In this document: piece after piece, positions 24,211 to 36,926 of the stretch
Layout: each line of letters opens with the position of its first letter
Position numbering within the stretch: position 1 is the stretch's first letter
Origin: Moringa oleifera
Lineage: Eukaryota; Streptophyta; Magnoliopsida; Brassicales; Moringaceae
NCBI GenBank assembly: GCA_021397835.1
Contig: JAJFZO010000407.1
Span: 6,386,001 to 6,450,000 of the forward strand
Direction of reading: 5' to 3'
Length of the DNA stretch: 64,000 nt
Program-made: the position numbers and the translations under genes
Notes under the pieces: model-generated
The model's database searches: none
Seen by the model: the letters and a program-made list of their open reading frames with translations, nothing else
What the model was told of the DNA's origin: nothing

Positions 24211-27200
24211 TCCCCCCATCCTCCCCCCCCCCCCCCCCCCCCAAACAAAAAAAAAAAAAAAAAAGATCTTGCAAAAACCATACAATAAGGCAAGCAAAGT
24301 GACATGAAGACAGACTGAGGAAAACATGAGACGGAAGTCAAAACACTTTCAACAAATGAAATGTCAAGTCAATGATGCCAAAAGCCGAAACTCATCAAAT
24401 GTATACTAAAAAGGACTTGAATTGACATGGCAAGGTATACTTAAAAGAAGGGGAAATGAAACAGTAAGAAAATACTTCACTGCTGTGAGTGGGGATATGT
24501 CAAGGGTTCTCTAAGCTAACCCCATAACTGGAATGAAGACTTACTAACAACCTGTAATCTATATTATGCAGTGCAGGGAAAAATTCTGACTTAGATAACT
24601 TGAGAAAAAAGAGGAAAGATATTAATTAATTACTGTTACTTGTGCAAGGAGCAGGAAAAATCTGTGCATCATTTGTTAATTGGGTGTCAGGGGACTGCTC
24701 AGGTATGGGAATCAGTACTAGGATTATTGGGTCTGTCCTGGGCAGCTGCAGGGTCTATTCGCGGGGAGTTAGGGGCATGGTCTGGTATTGGGCTAAGAAA
24801 GGAGAAGAATAGATTGGTGAAGATGCTAACTCAACTAATTTGTTTGGAGAGTGTGGCGTGAAAGAAATAGAAGGGCTTTTACAATACAGAAACATCAATA
24901 GCTGTGTTCAGAGAGACCTGAATTAGAGTTTTAAAATTCTGGAACTTGGGTGCTCATTTTGTAAATGATGAAGATGTAACTGACTTTATAAAGTTGCTAA
25001 CAACCTAGATTTAATGCACATGAAAATGGCTGCACTCCTTTGGTGCCAGTACATTATAATATACTTTTGTTTCTGCTCCCCAAAGAAAAAAAGAAAATGC
25101 AAGGCAAGCAACTCCAGTTTCTAACCAGAGCATGCTCCCTCACAACCCTATTTCCTGGTCAAGGTTTCCAGAAGGGGGTCATGATGGGTTTGGAGGAGAT
25201 ACTCTAATGAACCACGAGGGGAATCAGTTAACCATCTCATCTATCACTTTTTCCTCGTATCTTTCACAACATGCCAAACCTCTAAGAAGCAAAATGCATT
25301 CACTAAACATAATAGAGCAAAGAATGAGGATATCATTCTCCACAAACTACAACTCCTGGCTCCCTAAATGCTTGCCTTGAGAGCTATTTTAATGCACATA
25401 GCATATTCAGAGATTCATCTTGTCTCTGCCTTCATATGCAGAACTAATGAAGGCACAATAATATACAAGTTTCAGCTCAATAATTGAAGTAAAACGTCTG
25501 TTATGCAAGAATGCATTAAAGTTTATTTACCGACTGGGCTGATTTCCCAGAAGATGAGTTAAACGCAGACGATAAGGCAGCTAAAGCCGAAGCCCTTTGA
25601 GTTGGTCCTCCTTGATTCCCATTAGACTTATCCTGTATAAACAAAAGCATAGAATATGATGGACTGATCATTAACTATATAATTCAGAAAATTATACTTG
25701 CTAAAAAGAAGAAATTAACAAAGATATGCATCATCATCATCATTGAGCATAAGAACTGAGACTATAATTATTAGTCATAACACACATGGAGGGATAAAGG
25801 TTATTAACACTGTTCCAAAATTTGAAAATAAGTCAAATAATGATTTAGAAAAGAACTACAATGTACAGAGAAAAGAACATTATTATTTTACGACCCGAAC
25901 TTTTTTTATGCAACTAAACATTAAAGAATATGCACATCATTGAAAGTACTTTTCTGCTACAAAAACCATATTAGTAATAAGTTAGAAAAATTGTAGTAAA
26001 GAATTCTAAGGCATGAACAAAATCTCAAATTTAAGATTTACATAAACACATAGGGTGCAATACAGGTTATTAAAAAATTATTCTGTTCCATGATTTAACG
26101 TTTTTCCCAATTTCTTTCAGCAAAGAATATATCCATCTTGAAAATATATGTCTCTGCATAATAATAATAATACCACTGGTAGTAGTAATAATAATAATAA
26201 TAATAATAATTTTTTAAAAAATGACATTACATTAGAAAAGTAAAATGCTGGCGACCGAAGGTATCATGCTTCTTTCCAGTACTTTAAAAGCACACACACA
26301 AAAGAGCGCACTCCGAAGTAATAGCATGCAAAATATCATCAAACCGACTTACACATCAAAAAGCAACCAATCTTCAAAATTTTCCACCCCTTCTTCTTCT
26401 TTGCCTTTTTAAATTATACTAACCCAGAAAGAGGGTTTGCATCCAAAAAAAAATGTTAGCAAAACATGATTGATAAATTGTTGTGAGACAACAAAATAGC
26501 TTCACCAACCCAAAAATAGATTGTCATAATTTATCACCAGTCACATCTTAAAATCAATTTCTTCGATATGTTAAATTGTTAACCAATGAGTTCATTTCAT
26601 GCACAGAATCCCACATATTAACAGAGAAGGCTACTGCCACCATCCTGTCTTTATATAAATGAAAGCACCAACCAACCTCAACTACATGGCTTGCCCCAAA
26701 CAGCATTGCCACCTTCTTCTGGAATGAATTACCTTGAACCTGCAGCACATGAAGAATCATCCAAAGATACATATGAAACAACTAAAAAAAAAAAAAGAAA
26801 GAACAAAGAAATGAAATAAAAAGCAGACGACAACAGACCCCCGGACCCAAGCAACAATTTAGGGCTTATAGACTAATTTAAGCTCCCTTTTTATCATCCT
26901 TTCCTACAATGAGATTCTAATGCTACACACCCAATGAGGAGTTCCTAGAGTTTCTGTAATAATATTTTAGGATTGATTGTGCTCCACTGTTTTTTCTTTC
27001 TTTTTTTATTCTTCTCAGGAGAGGGAACTCAAATACACCATCACTAGTACTGGTACTTTTACAGGCCAGGATATTCCCCGTTTAGTTGCTTCCAAATTAC
27101 TATTTTTGACATACCGCCAACAAGTACTTTATATGGCCATCACTATCTGATCAGAAACATTTTTTTGTTTGATTTATTTCACATACTCCCACTTCTTGCT

Positions 27201-30200
27201 AGCATCCCTCTTCAGGTGTAGTTGCGCTTTGCATTTCCCTTCAATCTTCCTGCACTTAAACTAGCACAATTTCTATGGTTTGCATGGTAAAAGATAGACC
27301 ACGGTTTGCATGGTAAAACATAAACCACCCTAAGTCATGTAACATTTCTAATTTTTTTTTAAAAAAAGAGAGAGAGAGAGGTTCAACATGTTCCATCTTT
27401 AAGATAGTTTATCTCCATTGAGTTCACAATCAATCTTATAGCTGAAAACCTACGTTTTCCATTACTTCAGAAATGAATTATTGTCATTTCTGACCATTTG
27501 TGTTCCACTCTTAAATTTGCATAAGCAAACCAATAAGATTTTCACATCTTACTGCTTTGAAACAGAAACTAGCAATTCAATGAAGAATAAATATGTAGGA
27601 AAACTTAATGATAGTTTAGAGAAGAAAATTTTTGCAATTGACATACAGTAGCTTTTGCGAGATCCCATGAAAAGTATGTTGTGAAGAAGCATGGTTCATT
27701 TCCTTCTGTCACTTTATACAGTGGAACTAGTGGAGACAAGCCCTCCAGGGAAGCAGCCATGTTTATATATTTCTGTGAATAACTCCTTTAATGAATGAAA
27801 TAGATTATGGTAAGGTAAATGAGAAAGCATAAACTGTTAAAGCAGAGTACCTGGCCAATTTCAAAAGCATTTTGCTTTTCTTTAGAGTCTACAGAATGAC
27901 CAACCCAAACAAACACTTCAGCATGTGTGTCAAGAATCATCATATCCTCAGTCAATAGATCATCTTGAGAAAAGTTGTAAATTTCCTCAACCTGCTCAAG
28001 AGAATATCATTTTTTCTTTTTTAAGAGCTGCTAAACACCACGACCAAAGGAAGATTGGATTACATTCTGGACTCTAGATCTTACCTGAAACTTTCCTGGC
28101 GAGATCCCCATGAGCACAAAAATGATTGAAAGGAAAAATGGAAGTTAGAATAGTAATCAGCTTCCTCAATAACTAAGAGAGTCAGAGTATTTCATTTATG
28201 ACTGTTCTTTTTTGACCAGACATTTATGATTGTTTCAAATCACAATGAAAGAATAAATGATGCAACATAAACTAAAGTTATGAATAAGAAACAGTACCTT
28301 TGTTGAATGAGAATGAGAACAAGTGGGGATCTCTGACAGTCTCCTGAGAAGCTTTCTTGCTGGTATAACTTTGTTTTCCCCCAAGTGCAAACCAAAAGGA
28401 TGAGCTTTCTGTTCCTTCTTTAGCATGTTTTAAAGCAACTCCAGGCTGCATTAGCAAGAATTGTTTTTAATTCACCATAGAATACATATCAGGAAGATAA
28501 AACTTCATTTTATTAGTATAAACAATCAACTTAAAATTACCAAATTTATTTTTCAGATTAGCCAACCGAAATTTCATAATTTTGCGAACATGTCCATCTA
28601 TTTTTCCTCATATAAGCAATCGAAGTTTTTAACCAAGAAAAAGAAATGAAAATATTCCAATACATAATTTTGAAATAACCACATGTATCAAGGAAAAAAG
28701 ACAAATAATTAGATGAAAAACAGTGGTCATACATCAAATATTAAAGTATATTACTCAGTACGAAACAACCTCGATTAGTATTTAACAAAAGAAATAATAA
28801 AAATACCATTGAAAGAGAAAACACAAACATCAATCTTCAAAGTAAATTCTTACTGACTACTTTTCCTTCTTTCCCCTTCTTCTCTTTTAAGGATGAAGTT
28901 GGAATACCATTCAAAGGGAACCAAAAAAAAAAAAAAGTATTGAGCTCATTGGGCTCAGCTGGAAATTTATTAAAATTATTTGACTAACTATGTCATGTCC
29001 TTCAGATAAAGAAATATATTGACAGCATTCCGAAAGGCATAACATAACATGATAAAGCTCCAAAGAATGTTATGTCAGTAAGAAATGCACCTTCAAAAAT
29101 TCCGCAACCTTTGCAGCTAATTGCTGCTGCTCATAGGTACTTTGATTTCCATGCCAAATGAAAACTGATGAACCAGATTGTAGAAGGAAGCACTCGGTAG
29201 AGTTCAATGACGTTGCCACCTAAATAAGAGTAGTCAAAATCAACAAAAAGTGAAACAACAAACACAAAGGTTGGATCAAATAGATAAGATCACTAAAAGA
29301 AAAAAAAAAAAGAGAGAGAGAAAGATCATGTTAACAACATGAGAAGGAAACAGAAAAACACCCCACAGAACTAGACCATTGAGAAACATCCTGGGCCACC
29401 TCCACCCTCTTTTGCGATTACCAGGTAACCTTAAAGCTACATATGACATTATAGAAATTTTCATGAATTTGTATGTCACCAACTCTACTCAATTGATGCA
29501 GTAAATTGCATTGAGATACTCATCTTCCTTGTTTACAGTAGAAACCTCAGAGCTACAAATGACATCTTAGAAAAAAGTGGCAGAGACTTAGATTCGAAAC
29601 AATAAACTGGCAAATGGCAATTTCCATAGCCAACTATCTGTTGAATGATTAAGGTTTGTTAGTTACGATTTTTCAGATGTTTCAAGAATGATCTTCATTT
29701 AATGTAAATAAATATCCACAATATAAGGGAGATCATTTGATCAACTAGTTTAGTCAACTATACAGGGCAGCACCCCCTCGGTGCTCAATATACGAATTTG
29801 ATCTTTTCGTTTCTGATAAAAAAACGAGACCATTTGTATCCCATAAATATATTAGGGATATTGATCATATCCCACAATATTAGAGATAATATTCATATAC
29901 CGTAATATTAGGATATCATTTAAATTGGTTAGTATTAGCTAATCTATTTAAGATTGTAACTTAAGCCCTGAAATATGCAAGATGAACTATTCAATCTCCC
30001 AAATTCACACTATCACAAAATCTACACAATCAAAATAAAAATAACCATAAAAATAAAATAACAAAGGAACAATCATTTTCCAACACTAAAATTATGGCTT
30101 CCAGTTAAATGGCTTTGGAGGTTTATCGGGGAGAGAGATAGTTTGTGGATAAAACTGGTGGAGAATAGACATACGGTGGAAGGAGGGGGTTAACCGACGT

Positions 30201-33200
30201 TGTATACGGAGGTGGAGTTATGTAAACGGGATATGGAGGTGGGAGGAGTTTAGAGCATGGATGAGATTCAAGAGAGGAAGTGGACGGTGCATCAAATTTT
30301 GGCACGATAGTGGAGGGAATCCACCAAAGTAAGAGTTCCCGTCTATCTATAACTTGGCTTCTAATAAGCAGGCTTGGGTCATTGATTACTTGAGAAAATG
30401 AGATGATGAGATCACTTAAGACACAGGATTCAAAAAAAGGGGTGCAAGATTGGGAGGTGAGCATCGTGGGGCATTTTTTCAAAAACAACATACACTTCTC
30501 GATTGAAGATGACTGCCATAAACACGATATATTGGAGAGGCAACAACTCTAAACAGTTCATAATTAAGAGCAACTACAAAATCATTGAGAATAGCCAAGA
30601 GCAAAGAGAGACAGGTTTGCACCCTAGAAGGTAATATGGAAGTCCAAAATGCCTCCTAAAGTGGCTTTTTATGCATGGAGAAGTCCCTCACCATTGATAA
30701 TTTGCGGAGGAGAGAAATGATGATGGTTAACAGTTGTTTTTTGTGTAAGGAGTGCAGAATATGTCAACCATTTTTTCTTTGGTGTAAATTGACAAGCTTG
30801 ATATGGGATACTGTTCTGACTCTGCTGAGCTATAGTTGGGCGGTGGCTGGTTCAATGTGAGCTGGGGCATGTGAATGAAAAGTGAGAAAGTGGCTGCAAA
30901 AATTCCATTGTCAGTCTTTTGGCTAGTATGGAATGGGAGAAAATAAGAGCTTTTTAAGGGGGGAGGGAGCAGAGAGGCGGGGTGGGTGAAACTCCCCCTT
31001 TTTTGTTTAGTGATAGATGGTTAAGAATGTTGAGAGCTTGGGTCAAACGGGTGGACATTGTAAATGATGAGGAACTAGTGGAATTCATTGAATTTCTTAT
31101 TAGCTAGCTTTTTATACTTGTAAATAGGAGGTACCCCCTCGTATTTATAGTAACATGTAATTATACGTGTTTCTATAAAATATATTAAAAAAAAAAGATA
31201 CAAGGAATATGGCCAATATGTTCAGCAATAAAGAGAAGGAAATCGAAAGACATCAAACACAATCTAAAGTATACCAAGAGAAGTAGTTAGATCACGTACT
31301 GCATCAAGTTGCAATGCTTTATTGTTATGGACAGCAGTTCCAGACACCTGAATGAGTGCAACACATTCTGGGGTATAGGTTTCATCTTGTAGACCTTTCT
31401 CTGCTATGCTATTTTTGTAACTAGAGCTTAAACCACCCTACAAAATATATATAATTGCACAAAAAAATCAATATTTATCTTCAATGATAAACCGAGAATC
31501 TCATGAAAATGATTACTTGAAGTGAATTTCTGCAGAAGTTTAATGTAAAGTACCTTAAGGACCACCATAGGCTGAAAAAGTGCAACAAACTGTGGTGGCT
31601 CTTTACCCTCAAATATGCGACCCTGCAAGAAGCACCTATTTACATATGGGTCTTATATATCACTTACTCAATCTGACTGAGGATGGCATGGTACCTGAAC
31701 TGGTCTTCCCTTTAGGGAGTTGAACATTGTATTTGCCAATCGAGTTGCCATCTTTTGGTCCTCCTGAATTAAATAATTGTAAAAACATTAAAATTGTAAT
31801 TTTTTAAAAGTGACCATGAAGAAATACAAGTAAATGAGGCAAGTAACTTCCTTCCCCTATGAGAATCGGTAAAAAACGAAAAATGAAGCACCAAAAGACA
31901 AAGAAAGATTCATAAACAGCACACTAGAAGGATAGCAGAATGGAGTACAAGCTATAGAAGCACAATGAAAGAAATTTATAGACAAATATAAGCTGCAAGA
32001 GTTAAAAACGATCATGTGCACGGAAAATATCAGATGATAATGCAGCAGTAAAACATTTAATCACTATACAGAAACAATAGGGTAAGAAGCTAACAAGTTC
32101 AAACAAGAATAGAAAACACACCTGCTTAATATGAGCAAATCAATTGAGGAACAAGCCAGATTAATTCCAAACAAGAGTTTTAGAATGTGATAAATGAATA
32201 TCTTGGGGCAATGACATTAAAATGGTATAGATATGGGAAAAAGGGATCGATGAGTTGGAGTACTGATTTTTCTGTAATCAGATCTGATTTTCACTAGTCT
32301 CTCTTATTGCAGACTCAAACAAGATCTGATTGAGGTCCTGAAGAAAGATAGCTGACTAATAAACCAAAGAGCAGTAGAATACAGAAAGCACGCATAGAGC
32401 CACAGAATTCAAACAAGGTCACGTGATTATAGTTGAAATACGTACACACATTTCATGTCGTGAAGGATTATGCAAAGATGATTACAGTCGACTGATAAAA
32501 GAAAGAATGCATCTGAGTTCCCTCAAGGATAAGGCAATATGATTTTACTTTCAAATCCACAAAGACGATACCCCTTTTTTTTTCCCCTTGCACAAGAAAG
32601 GGAACAACAACTCTGTGCAAGCAAATAGAACCATAGGGACAACACAGAGATGCATGTCTGTATCCAACATGCCTCCTATATAGGAAGTGAAAACACCATT
32701 TAAATTACTTCAAGATGTTTATTACCTCAATGCTATCCTTTCCAAACCAACAGCACAAGAAGTAATCTTCTTTCCTATCACCTGAGTGATAGGTATAAAG
32801 AATAATATAGCAGTCACCACTGTAGAATTTACCAATATCTTCTTTTGGCAATGGACTCTTTGCATTGCCATTGATGCACCACACCTGCAAAATAGACAAT
32901 ATCAATATTCTGTAACTATATTAACACCAGCCTAACCATCAAACGAAAAAAGCCGCAAGGACAGCGAACTATGGACCAGACCTCCAGCTTTCCACTTCCT
33001 TCAAGCAGAGGTGGGACTTCCTCATTCACAGGGGCACTTTTTGTCATGCCTTTAACACCAATACCTTGTTGCTTCAGCAAAGCTAGCAGTACATAAGATA
33101 CCATATTAGTAAGGCTAACTGAGAAGTATCTTATTTTTCATGAATGACTAGTACAATGACTCCTACCAGCTACTTTTCCCCTTCCTTCCTCAGCACCAGG

Positions 33201-36200
33201 TGCTGCCGACCCTGATGGCCAAGAGTCAAAATTGGACTTGAATGAATATGTTTCATAACCTTGGATAAGACGAGTTATACGTGTTGACTTTGGCCTACTT
33301 TCACTAGCAACAAATTCCTAGAGACAAAAACAGAAAATGAAAATCTGATTTTTGTAAGGTTGTAAAATCAACACTATGCTTCTGCTTTTACCTCAGCAGC
33401 TTGACTGGCAACTTTTCTCTCCTCCATTTGTGTTACCCGACCAACCCAAACAAATACCTCAGCACCACAGTCCAGAAGATAGCATTTGTTATTTTCCAAC
33501 ATGGATTTGGATAGTTCACCTTCTACATGCGCCAGCTGACCATCAGTAATGCTACAGGAACAGGTGACTATGAGTTAGCAAATCTAATTGACACTTCAAC
33601 AGTATTCTAATTATTTAAGAATAATTATCATTCCTATACTATGAGAAATCCAGTCATAATTTAGACCACACAAATAGAACTGAGAAAATCATATTAAGAC
33701 AACTAAGAAAACTATGAACAGAGCAAAAACTACTTTCACTTAAGATATTTGATATAGCATTTTTAGCTAATTGCCTCTTGGTCAGATGCTTGACCAACAA
33801 ACAAGCATCATCATGTATCCAGGTCGTTCAGTTTATTGTGCCCTCAAGTTATAATCATTGTCAATTACCATAAGCAGATTCCAAAAGCTGCCAGCAAAAA
33901 GTTCAGTCAGATGCCCCCTCAACCTCTGTATGGTAGAGTTGTATATTAGAGTTGATTCCTAGACCTTTTATTTTAAAAATATCCAAATGCTAACTATATG
34001 AAGTGTCACAATATATTTGAGCAGCCATCTGAAGGTGTTGCAAGGGCCATGCTACAATGATAACATGGCAAAAGCACAGGGTCGTCATATCTTCAAATTT
34101 ATTCTATGTTTATTATAACAAAATCATAACTTCATGGTTAGATCTAGTACAATAGATAGTATATCAAACAAACTGATCATTCCATGCAGCATGACAAAAT
34201 ATTAAGATAAAAAAATTACTCATATTAAGACAGGACCATGTTGAACAACAGACCAAGCATGAGTATCAATCTCAACAGATGAACAAAAACAATGATACAA
34301 ATCTGTGACTAAGAATCTTCATGTGCCTCTCTGTGTATGTGAGGGGGGTGAAGAGAGTGCCATACTTGTCAATTCCAACCAGAAAAAAGTGATACACAGG
34401 TCTTGTAAAAAGACAAAAGAAAATTGCTCACCTCAGCTGTTATCAACACTCTTGCCATTAGATTGTGGAACACATAGAACACAACATAAATTTGAAGTTT
34501 TTTCTCAAGTAAGTGCAGGTTTACATGTTTCACTTATAAAGGTTGCAAATTGTCCACATAAGCCATTAATAACATATTTTATTTAGATTGTGGATCATAT
34601 ATCCACCATATGTATATAAATCTTACAATCTTGCTTACCAAGGGTTCTAAAACAAAATAATTAATACAATTTTAATAAAACTAAAAAGATCTCATGGATC
34701 CACCGAAAAGTCCTAAAGGTTCAATGCCTAAACTGGAACAGCAAAAGTGGCTTAACAAACAGAAAGAAAAGCAGACTCCCTCCCTGAAAAGTTTTATGGC
34801 CTTATATGGCCATACTTACACAACTATTTCCATAGAACTCTTCAGTATAAAGTTGCGATCATTCACAACTCATTCCTTCATCATTCTCCCATTCAAAATG
34901 CAATCACTCATGGTAATTGCTCGAAGCATTTTTACCTTTCTTATCTGGTTAGCTACCAATAAGAAAGGGAAGGAACATATTAACATTATATTATTTCGTA
35001 ACGTAATAGAATAGAAATGGGCACCTACTTTGAGTAATGTTATCAGTATCCAACTCCTCATTCACTACTAAGAGCAAGACAAGAGGAGATAGAAGTACCT
35101 ATAAAGTTTAGCAGGAGTGGTCTCTGGAATAACATCATCTTCACCGACAACCTTCTTTCCTATTGGAGCAAAACCACCAAAGAGGACCCAAAATTCGCCA
35201 GAGTCTGACTCGGTATCTAACTTCCCATCATCTGGAACGGAAAATATCATTGATGCTCATGTCAATGATGGTTATCGAGCTAATGCTGCAACTATAATAG
35301 ATTATGAATCAGAAGTAGATGCCTTCTAATAATGACACTTTTTGCCAGAGAATCCAGATATATATTGATTGTTGAAAAGTGTAAATGGGAAATGGGATCA
35401 TTTTAACTGTGAATAAGCATGTGCTTACCAACTATTGCAACATTACACGTCCCCTCATGATATTTTTCCTTCAAAAACTGAATTACTTCCAAAGCTTTGG
35501 CTCTTTCCTGTATATTTGAATTTGCACCATTGAACTGGTAGATCTTATTCTGAGTGTCCAGGATAAATACATCATCATGATTTAGTGAAGACCGAGCAAA
35601 AGGAACCTGTACAGCATAAACAAAAAGCTGAATTACAAATGTCCATAGCCTGCAGTAGTTTATAATCAAACAGATTTTATTCTCAGTTCATGAAATTGTG
35701 CAAGCAATCTGACACCTGCTTCAATCTGACAGCCCGTTTCCCTTTGCAGACATATAACCGTGTTTCAAACACTTCTTCTTCAGGTTTTTTGAAGCCAGAT
35801 GCAACACCACCCTCCAATGGTATAATACATGGTTTGAAGTATGACAGAAATTTATCAGATTCATGACCTTGAAGTTCCCTGTGCTGCACTGCACGCCCTC
35901 CAAGAACTGTATCAAGCTCAACCGTCTTAACAGCTGCAGTTCCAGCTTCATCCTAGGATCATTGATCACAATATTAAGTTAGCCAAACTTTCATATACAG
36001 TTTCGGTTTTAACTGTGATGCCAAGGAAAGGTTAAGTTATTTAGTTACAGAAGGAAAGATACATTGACAAAACAAATGAAGAGCACAGTAAAGCACACCT
36101 GACTTGCATCTCTTCCAATCCAGAAGTGTATATCATAAAGGTAAGCACCCCCCTTGCCAGGTGAAGTCTACAGAAATATGACAGATAAGCACATGATAAT

Positions 36201-36926
36201 ATAACTGTGCAAAGCTCTAAACTTGCCCTGTGCAGTCCAGAAGAGGGAAATTTTCTTTCATATTTTAGTATCCCCAAAAAGGAAAAATAATAAAGGTAGA
36301 ATTTTTTTTTTTTTTAAATACAAGAGGGCAGACAAAAAAGAATTATCTGATCGGATTATGAGTTAGGTTAGCAAAAATTTTCTGGCCATCTCTACAATTA
36401 ATTTGTTGCATATGAATAACCAAGCAAGTCCGAAAGGACAAAAAAGTACAGAAACTTAATGCATATATCCCTATATCGGTGAGAGAGAGCGAGAGAGAAA
36501 GAGAAAGAGGGAGAGGGAGGGAGGGAAGGAGAGAGTGAGAGAGTTCTGACCTGCAAGACAATGTAGCAATCCCCCATGTAGAATTTTCCATGTTCAGATT
36601 TGGGCAATGGAACTGGCTGAAAATTCTCAATTCGCCAGATTTCAGTGCCCCTATTAGATGTTAAGTTTAACAGTCTTAAATAGAAAGCAGAACATGCTTG
36701 ATCTCTAGCAACACCAAGAAAATCACATAAGCATACACAAGCACAAATCTGAAGGCAATGCTATATTCTTTTTTCACTTTTCTGCTTCAGTGGAATAAAA
36801 CTTTTAGTTTTTGCACCTTTCATTCCCCAAACAATAATAAGAAAACAATAATTAAGTCCATAAAGGATACACTCTCTGTCCAACTCCCTGAAATGCAGGA
36901 TCCAAAACCTTTGCAGAGCTAGACAT
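23101..36926 (-). CDS. Villin (VLN4-like), actin-bundling and severing protein
   Basis: Cytosolic actin-filament regulator with six gelsolin-like repeats and a headpiece. Exons in transcript order: 36926-36871, 36650-36551, 36167-36099, 35952-35716, 35606-35429, 35231-35099, 33551-33392, 33317-33167, 33082-32982, 32884-32726, 31763-31695, 31622-31554, 31437-31300, 29219-29091, 28445-28298, 28095-28085, 27991-27851, 27772-27647, 26739-26677, 25632-25531, 23982-23724, 23526-23291, 23214-23101. The sum, 2949 nt, encodes 982 residues plus stop, close to the length of Arabidopsis VLN4. Landmarks: [11 protein letters not shown] and [18 protein letters not shown] (first repeat); [20 protein letters not shown] (fourth repeat); an Ala/Ser-rich linker with repeated [17 protein letters not shown]; and the headpiece from about residue 926, with [20 protein letters not shown] and the terminal KKKFDLF. 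One exon is only 11 nt. The villin call is firm; the exact paralogue (VLN4 rather than VLN5) is inferred from length and linker. Confidence 0.95.
24173..24264. repeat. (CT)n, poly-C and poly-A compound microsatellite
   Basis: About 17 CT units (24173-24206) are followed by a C-rich spacer, about 20 C (24223-24242) and an A-rich run to 24264, all within a villin intron. Confidence 0.9.
24610..25090 (+). mobile_element. LINE 3' end fragment in villin intron
   Basis: The plus strand reads [20 protein letters not shown], then [16 protein letters not shown], the zinc-binding tail of plant LINE reverse transcriptases. It ends in the family's 3' signature (cctttggtgccagtac near 25040) and an A-rich tail. 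It is 5'-truncated, carries frame breaks after about 24860, and is antisense to villin. Confidence 0.8.
26158..26210. repeat. (ATA)n microsatellite in villin intron
   Basis: Two blocks of ATA units, separated by a short ccactggtagtag interruption. Confidence 0.85.
28085..28095 (-). other. 11-nt microexon of villin
   Basis: The minus strand reads CCAG, then GAAAGTTTCAG, then GTAAGA. The exon before (28445-28298) ends one base into a codon and the exon after (27991-27851) starts in phase 0. Only these 11 bases restore the frame, giving [14 protein letters not shown], which fits the villin consensus. Skipping it would break the frame. Confidence 0.85.
29760..29835 (+). mobile_element. LINE 3' tail fragment in villin intron
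   Basis: Short piece with the 3'-terminal signature (caccccctcggtgctc) and a run of A's after 'tctgat', like the ends of the other LINE copies. Too short to carry coding sequence. Confidence 0.5.
29841..30070 (+). mobile_element. Possible solo LTR fragment in villin intron
   Basis: This stretch has the look of a copia-type LTR: repeated 'atattagggata' and 'aatattag' motifs, a TATA-like 'ctatttaag' and the 'gccctgaaatatgcaagatg' type end region. It lies between two LINE pieces. There is no coding sequence, and no clear TG..CA ends or target-site duplication. Confidence 0.3.
30095..31190 (+). mobile_element. 5'-truncated LINE 3' part in villin intron
   Basis: Plus-strand remnants: [19 protein letters not shown] near 30110; [15 protein letters not shown] near 30350; then [28 protein letters not shown] and [20 protein letters not shown] (zf-RVT) to about 30860. 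The 3' tail (ggtaccccctcgtattt, 31130) ends in poly-A at 31187. Broken by stops and frameshifts. Antisense to villin. Confidence 0.8.

Larger units (their letters stand above)
23724..25632 (-). repeat. Duplicated linker exons of villin
   Basis: Exon 25632-25531 and the first part of exon 23982-23724 encode nearly the same peptide: an SNG(N/S)QGGPTQRA unit followed by [10 protein letters not shown]. The DNA is clearly alike as well. A third, weaker copy ([17 protein letters not shown]) follows in the second exon. The linker joins the six gelsolin repeats to the headpiece. Confidence 0.85.

Noticed and set aside
34305..35014. Plus-strand frames of 93 and 106 codons in a villin intron
   Set aside because: No resemblance to a protein family, and embedded in an intron of a well-supported gene.
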